NCBI GenBank assembly: GCA_002415335.1
Contig: DHXL01000133.1
Coordinates: 3,684 to 13,829 of the forward strand
Direction of reading: 5' to 3'
Source of the DNA: Oxalobacteraceae bacterium UBA5157
GTDB lineage: Bacteria > Pseudomonadota > Gammaproteobacteria > Burkholderiales > Burkholderiaceae_D
DNA length: 10,146 nt
Made by a program: the position numbers and the translations under genes
The notes under the pieces: generated by a model
What the model was told of the DNA's origin: nothing
The model's input: only the letters and a program-made list of their open reading frames with translations
Databases searched by the model: none
Shown here: one piece after another, positions 6,345 to 10,146 of the stretch
Numbering within the stretch: the stretch's first letter is position 1
How the letters are laid out: each line of letters begins with the position of its first letter

Positions 6345-7751
6345 ATGACTTTTGAAGCTTTAGGCCTCCACACGTCCGTACTCAAAGCACTTACCGAAGC
6401 CGGCTACACCAAACCGACCTCGGTCCAGGCGCAAGCCGTTCCTGCCGCACTCGAGGGCCGCGACTTGATGGTCTCGTCGCAAACCGGTTCCGGCAAGACC
6501 GCGGCATTCATGCTGCCTGCCCTGCACAAATTCGCCCTGGCATCCGAACAACAAGATGCGCCACTCGGCAAGACGCCGAATCAAGAAGCACAATCAGCCC
6601 GTTCCCGCGGCGATCGTCCGCGCTTCAAGGCTGCGCAGCCGAAGATGCTGGTCTTGACGCCAACGCGCGAACTCGCGCTGCAAGTCACGAACGCAACCGA
6701 CAAATACGGCTCGTTCATGAAGCGCGTGAAAGCCGTATCGATCCTGGGCGGCATGCCTTATCCGAAACAAATGCAATTGCTGGCCAAGAATCCCGAGATC
6801 CTGGTCGCGACTCCCGGTCGTTTGATCGATCACATGGAATCCGGCAAGATCGACTTCTCCCAGCTGGAAATCCTGGTGCTGGACGAAGCCGACCGCATGC
6901 TCGACATGGGCTTCATTGACGACATCGAAAAGATCGTCGACGCAACGCCTGAGACCCGCCAAACCATGCTGTTCTCCGCGACGCTGGACGGCGTGGTCGG
7001 CAACATGGCCAAGCGCATCACGAAGAACCCGCTGGTGATCCAGATCGCCGGTTCCGCCACCAAGCACGAAAACATTTCGCAGCGCGTGCACTTCGTCGAC
7101 GACCTGTCGCACAAGAATCGTTTGCTCGATCACTTGCTGCGCGACGAAACGATGGATCAAGCCGTTGTCTTCACCGCGACCAAGCGTGACGCCGACACCA
7201 TCGCCGATCGTCTGAACATCGCCGGTTTCGCCGCGGCCGCATTGCATGGCGACATGCATCAGGGCGCGCGTAACCGCACGCTGGACGGCATGCGCCGTGG
7301 TCAAGTGCGCGTGCTGGTCGCAACCGACGTCGCCGCACGCGGCATCGACGTGCCGGCCATCACGCACGTGTTCAACTACGACCTGCCGAAGTTTCCCGAA
7401 GATTACGTGCACCGCATCGGCCGTACCGGTCGTGCCGGCCGCAACGGCGTTGCCGTTTCGCTGGTCAATCACGCCGAAAGCATGAACGTCAAGCGCATCG
7501 AGCGCTTTACCAAGCAATTGATTCCGGTCGATGTCATCGAAGGTTTCGAGCCGAAACGCAGCGCATCGACGGCACGTTCCAGCGCAAAACCGGGCGGCTG
7601 GAAGCCGGGCGACAATCGCGGCAACGCGGCGAAGCCTGGACAACGTACGTTCAGCAAGCCAGCTGCGCCGCGCAAAGAGGGCGGCGGTTTCAACAAGGGC
7701 CCGCGTACCGGTGACACCGGCGGCGCGCGCCGTTCGTATGGCGATCGTTAA
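6345..7751 (+). CDS. rhlE: RhlE-like DEAD-box ATP-dependent RNA helicase
   Basis: Cytosolic RNA helicase, 468 residues, likely acting in RNA decay, ribosome assembly or cold adaptation. All family motifs are present: Q-motif from Phe3 to TSVQ at 25-28, motif I QTGSGKT at 46-52, PTREL at 106-110, TPGR at 156-159, DEAD at 180-183, SAT at 211-213, VFTATK at 275-280, ATDVAARGID at 326-335 and HRIGRTGR at 356-363. A polar insert at about 65-99 sits between motifs I and Ia. The tail from about 403 is basic and rich in Gly, Lys, Arg and Ser, as in RhlE proteins that bind RNA through it. I chose ATG 6345 because MTFEALGLHTSV fits the family; an in-frame TTG at 6273 would add 24 unrelated residues read from the leader. 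The subfamily name is less certain than the helicase call; DbpA/SrmB/DeaD types are less likely. Confidence 0.93.
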   Translation: MTFEALGLHTSVLKALTEAGYTKPTSVQAQAVPAALEGRDLMVSSQTGSGKTAAFMLPALHKFALASEQQDAPLGKTPNQEAQSARSRGDRPRFKAAQPKMLVLTPTRELALQVTNATDKYGSFMKRVKAVSILGGMPYPKQMQLLAKNPEILVATPGRLIDHMESGKIDFSQLEILVLDEADRMLDMGFIDDIEKIVDATPETRQTMLFSATLDGVVGNMAKRITKNPLVIQIAGSATKHENISQRVHFVDDLSHKNRLLDHLLRDETMDQAVVFTATKRDADTIADRLNIAGFAAAALHGDMHQGARNRTLDGMRRGQVRVLVATDVAARGIDVPAITHVFNYDLPKFPEDYVHRIGRTGRAGRNGVAVSLVNHAESMNVKRIERFTKQLIPVDVIEGFEPKRSASTARSSAKPGGWKPGDNRGNAAKPGQRTFSKPAAPRKEGGGFNKGPRTGDTGGARRSYGDR

Positions 7752-7793
7752 TCCATAAGAAACCGTCCAGATTCACGACGACGTAACACGAAG

Positions 7794-7827
7794 AGCCCGC
7801 TCCGGTCATGCCGCAGCGGGCTTTTTT
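7794..7827 (+). terminator. Intrinsic terminator of the helicase gene
   Basis: AGCCCGCT pairs perfectly with AGCGGGCT; inside, CGG/CCG can extend the stem after one C-C mismatch around TCATG. Six T follow (7822-7827). It starts 43 bp after the helicase stop. On the minus strand the same stem is followed only by CTCTTCG, so it would be a poor terminator for senA, whose stop lies 63 bp from its edge. Confidence 0.9.
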
Positions 7828-7889
7828 CATCCAGCCCATTGGTCGAACAGTCAAGCCCCGAAGTATTCTCAACCGATCAGGGCGACCGA

Positions 7890-9086
7890 TCACAAGCTGC
7901 AAGTCCGAAACCCGACAAACATGTCGCTGCGTTCCGGCAAATAATAATTCCGATATTTCGGCGATCGCATCCGCGGCTGCGTCGCAAACGATGCGCCGCG
8001 AAGCACTTGATGCGTCATGAACCACGGTGCCGAATATTCGAGATAGGCATCCTGCGTAAATCCCGGATACGGCTCAAACGGCGAACAAGTCCATTCCCAC
8101 AAATCGCCCCAGCGCAACGCCGGATGCCCGGACATCGCCGCGAACTCCCATTCCGCCTCGCTCGGCAGCCGTCGGCCAGCCCACGTGCAATATGCCTGGG
8201 CCTCGAACAAACTGACATGCCGCACCGGCTCGTTGCCGGGCAACGTGGTCACGCGGCCGAAGCGTTCCACCCGCCAGCGCTGGCCGTCGCGCTGCCAATC
8301 GCGTGGCGTCGAGCGGTCCTGCCGCATCAGCCAGGCGCGTCCAGCAACGCTCCAGAAACGCGGTGTTTCATAACCGCCATCGGCGATAAATTCGGTGTAC
8401 TGCGCATTCGAGACCAGCGTCGAATCCATCGTAAATGCCGGCACATAACACGGATGGGCCCATTTCTCATTGTCGAACACGAAGCCGGGGCCGGCTTCAC
8501 TACCGAGCGTAATCGTGCCGCCGGCAAAACGGATCTCACCTTGAGCCCAGGCCGGTATTGCGCGCTCCGCGAGCTGCGGCGGCATGGTGACGCCCAACGT
8601 CTGCAAGGTGTACGCGAACGCCTCGCCATGCATGTCCTCGTGCGCCAGCGCCAGCCGATAGGGATACAGTGCCGGCGCGCTATTGTCGACTCGCGTCAGC
8701 TTGTCCAGTGCCCGATCCAGCACTTCATGGCAATAGGTCTTGAGCGCACCGGCGCTAGGCAAGCCGAGCTTCCAGCGCGCATCATGCGGCACCGTATTCG
8801 AATCGAACCAGTCATCGCCCTTGGTCAACATCGACGTGCGCTGCGCCGCAGCCGGGTTGCTCGATTCCGCCTCGCGCAGAATGTACCATTCGGCAAACCA
8901 GGCGATATGCCCGAGTTCCCACAGCGGCGGATTGACGATGGCGAGGAGCGGCACTTTGTCGGGCGCATCGAGACCGGCAGCGGCAAAGCAATCGAACAGT
9001 GCAAGCGTATAATCACGCGCATTCTGAAGGGCGGAAGCCAACTCGTCGGGGGCGGCATTTCGGAAGGATGTAATGGTCGCAATCAT
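7890..9086 (-). CDS. senA: Selenoneine synthase SenA (EgtB-like nonheme iron enzyme)
   Basis: Protein of 398 residues of the EgtB/OvoA fold. The N-terminal DinB-like part (about 10-165) carries the iron ligands: His60 in LWELGHIAWF and the HX3HXE motif His149, His153, Glu155 in AHEDMHGEAF. The C-terminal formylglycine-generating-enzyme-like part (about 180-398) has RRLPSEAEWEFA at 305-316, GDLWEWTCSPF at 327-337 and a GFR close. EgtB joins sulfur donors to hercynine; SenA instead joins a selenosugar to hercynine on the way to selenoneine. The call of SenA over EgtB rests mainly on the adjacent senB-type gene, since I cannot separate the two from active-site residues by eye; no egtD or egtC is in view. 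ATG 9086 is the only reasonable start; no clear Shine-Dalgarno precedes it. Cytosolic, no signal peptide. Confidence 0.82.
   Translation of the reverse strand: MIATITSFRNAAPDELASALQNARDYTLALFDCFAAAGLDAPDKVPLLAIVNPPLWELGHIAWFAEWYILREAESSNPAAAQRTSMLTKGDDWFDSNTVPHDARWKLGLPSAGALKTYCHEVLDRALDKLTRVDNSAPALYPYRLALAHEDMHGEAFAYTLQTLGVTMPPQLAERAIPAWAQGEIRFAGGTITLGSEAGPGFVFDNEKWAHPCYVPAFTMDSTLVSNAQYTEFIADGGYETPRFWSVAGRAWLMRQDRSTPRDWQRDGQRWRVERFGRVTTLPGNEPVRHVSLFEAQAYCTWAGRRLPSEAEWEFAAMSGHPALRWGDLWEWTCSPFEPYPGFTQDAYLEYSAPWFMTHQVLRGASFATQPRMRSPKYRNYYLPERSDMFVGFRTCSL
9008..9013 (+). promoter_or_regulatory. Candidate -10 box for senB inside senA
   Basis: A perfect TATAAT on the plus strand lies about 100 bp before the senB start, within senA. 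No good -35 is found 16-18 bp upstream and there is no TG extension, so activator help would be needed if it is real. It may be a chance match in the codons for Asp-Tyr-Thr. Confidence 0.22.
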
Positions 9087-9115
9087 CGGATAATTTCGCG
9101 CAAAGGAAAAGGTTC

Positions 9116-10117
9116 TTGACCAAGCAGCATATCGTCATTATCAGCCCGGCGGCGGCAAAAGCCAATAACGGCAACTGGCGGACGGCCGCTCGCTGGGCAC
9201 GCTTCCTGCGCACACGCTATAACGTGACGCTTGCGCCCGCCACCGACCTGTCCGCCGGTAGCGCCGGTATCGCACCTCCCGACGCTGTGATAGCGCTGCA
9301 CGCGCGCCGCTCGGCGCGCGTGCTTGCCGCATTTGCCGCGCGCCATCCCGCCCTGCCCTCGCTCCTGGTATTGACCGGCACCGATTTGTACCGCGATATC
9401 CGCACTGACTGCGATGCGCAACGCTCGCTGGAACTGGCGACACGCATGGTCGTGCTGCAACCGGCCGGCTTGCAGGAATTGCCTGACGACCTGCGCGCGA
9501 AGACGCGCGTCGTTTACCAGTCGGCGCCCGCGCTCGCACCCAGCACGCGCAAGCTGCACGCGCGCCATTTCGATGTGGTGATGGTCGGCCATCTGCGCGA
9601 GGAAAAAGATCCATTGACCTTCATGCGTGCCGCCGCGCTGGTCACCACGCCGCGGGTACGGATGACGCATATCGGTGGCGCGCTCGACCCCGCGCTGGCG
9701 GCACAGGCGGAAACGACGCAGCGCACGCAACCGCGCTATCGCTGGCTCGGCAGCCTGCCACACGGCGCGGCGCGGCAGAGGGTGAAGCACAGCCACCTGA
9801 TGGTGATCGCGTCGCGCATGGAAGGCGGCGCCAACGTCATCATCGAAGCCGTCACCAGCGGCGTGCCGGTGCTCGCCAGCGACATATCCGGCAATCGCGG
9901 TATGCTGGGCGACGACTATGCCGGCTATTTCCCGCTAGGCGACCAGCATGCGCTCGCGCGCCTGATCGATCGCGCGGCAAGCGACCACGCCTATTACGAC
10001 CGATTGGCGCGCCAATGCGCGGCGCGCGCAGCGCTTTTCACTCCCGCGCGCGAGCAAGCAGCCGTGCTGCAGTTGGTGGATAATCTGCTCAACCACTCAC
10101 ACGACTCACACGAATAG
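9116..10117 (+). CDS. senB: Selenosugar synthase SenB (glycosyltransferase-like)
   Basis: GT-B-fold protein of 333 residues matching the glycosyltransferase-like family once defined only by number (TIGR04348, by memory) and now known as SenB. In selenoneine synthesis SenB uses selenophosphate and a UDP-sugar to form a 1-seleno-sugar, a rare enzymatic C-Se bond. Visible: the N-terminal family motif ISPAAAKANNGNW at 9-21 followed by RWARFLR, GTDLYRD at 88-94, GHLREEKDP at 158-166, and the retaining-GT E-x7-E motif EGGANVIIE at 236-244 followed by SGVPVLASDI. The start is TTG at 9116: the frame upstream reaches a stop at 9071 without ATG or GTG, AGGA lies 8 nt before the TTG, and the family motif begins only eight residues in. 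Diverges from senA with a 29-bp gap; the next gene follows 9 bp after its stop. Confidence 0.85.
   Translation: MTKQHIVIISPAAAKANNGNWRTAARWARFLRTRYNVTLAPATDLSAGSAGIAPPDAVIALHARRSARVLAAFAARHPALPSLLVLTGTDLYRDIRTDCDAQRSLELATRMVVLQPAGLQELPDDLRAKTRVVYQSAPALAPSTRKLHARHFDVVMVGHLREEKDPLTFMRAAALVTTPRVRMTHIGGALDPALAAQAETTQRTQPRYRWLGSLPHGAARQRVKHSHLMVIASRMEGGANVIIEAVTSGVPVLASDISGNRGMLGDDYAGYFPLGDQHALARLIDRAASDHAYYDRLARQCAARAALFTPAREQAAVLQLVDNLLNHSHDSHE
9130..9165 (-). promoter_or_regulatory. Candidate senA promoter inside senB
   Basis: On the minus strand, -35 TTGGCT (plus 9160-9165) and -10 GATAAT (plus 9137-9142) are 17 bp apart, giving a start near 9130 and a leader of about 44 nt. The 29-bp gap between the start codons is too small to hold a promoter, so a site inside senB is required unless transcription comes from farther away. 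Confidence 0.35.
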
Positions 10118-10126
10118 GCACACGCC

Positions 10127-10146
10127 ATGAATGCACCGACCGCGCT
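10127..10146 (+). CDS. Start of a further gene, cut by the window end (possibly senC/selD)
   Basis: An ATG opens 9 bp after the senB stop and reads MNAPTA before the window ends. Too little is present to identify it. The tight spacing indicates an operon with senB. Known selenoneine clusters carry a third gene, senC, a selenophosphate synthase of the SelD type, so that is the context-based expectation only. Confidence 0.5.

Noticed and set aside
6594..7643. A 349-codon minus-strand open frame opposite the helicase gene
   Set aside because: The helicase motifs on the plus strand are complete. The antisense frame shows no domain and has a composition typical of a shadow frame.
7872..7892. Two copies of ACCGATCA, 13 bp apart, at the senA stop
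   Set aside because: An 8-bp direct repeat partly inside coding sequence is easily due to chance; no regulatory role is suggested by its position at the 3' end.
7839..9119. A 426-codon plus-strand open frame opposite senA
   Set aside because: It lies wholly over the well-supported senA gene, has no recognisable domain, is rich in Arg and His as expected for antisense of a GC-rich gene, and runs across the terminator side and into the senB start.

Overview
The window is dense, GC-rich proteobacterial chromosome with small gaps, 4-bp ATGA gene overlaps and sigma70-type promoters. The protein sequences and gene content (LivG of the GRKR-signature type, FabI close to the E. coli enzyme, a RhlE-type helicase with a basic tail, an EgtB-like/glycosyltransferase pair) suggest a betaproteobacterium, most likely Burkholderiales and perhaps Oxalobacteraceae. 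That placement is inference from protein character, not from a search. I see no insertion sequence, integrase, phage gene, CRISPR array or rRNA.

Layout. (1) Positions 12-2415, plus strand: the last three genes of a branched-chain amino acid type ABC importer, livM-livG-livF, each overlapping the next by 4 bp. livH and the binding protein presumably lie to the left. (2) 2536-2612, minus strand: a complete tRNA-Arg(UCU) gene with encoded CCA and a good promoter at 2679-2707. (3) 2782-4887, minus strand: a 701-residue PAS-PAS-GGDEF-EAL cyclic-di-GMP enzyme with both catalytic domains apparently intact. (4) 5189-5968, plus strand: fabI, enoyl-ACP reductase, with its own promoter. (5) 6345-7751, plus strand: a RhlE-like DEAD-box RNA helicase behind a promoter and a structured leader of about 230 nt, closed by a clear intrinsic terminator. 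(6) 7890-9086, minus strand, and 9116-10117, plus strand: a divergent pair best read as senA (selenoneine synthase, EgtB-like) and senB (selenosugar synthase, a GT-B glycosyltransferase-like protein). A further plus-strand gene opens at 10127 and is cut by the window end; context suggests senC/selD.

How the genes relate. Regions 1-5 are ordinary housekeeping or signalling genes with no evident functional link to one another. Region 6 is the notable one. In the published selenoneine pathway, SenC (a SelD homologue) makes selenophosphate, SenB transfers the selenium to a UDP-sugar to give a selenosugar, and SenA joins that selenosugar to hercynine; C-Se cleavage then gives selenoneine, the selenium analogue of ergothioneine. 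Here senA and senB are transcribed apart from a 29-bp gap, so their promoters must lie inside each other's coding sequence; candidates are given. No hercynine-forming methyltransferase (EgtD) is visible in the window.
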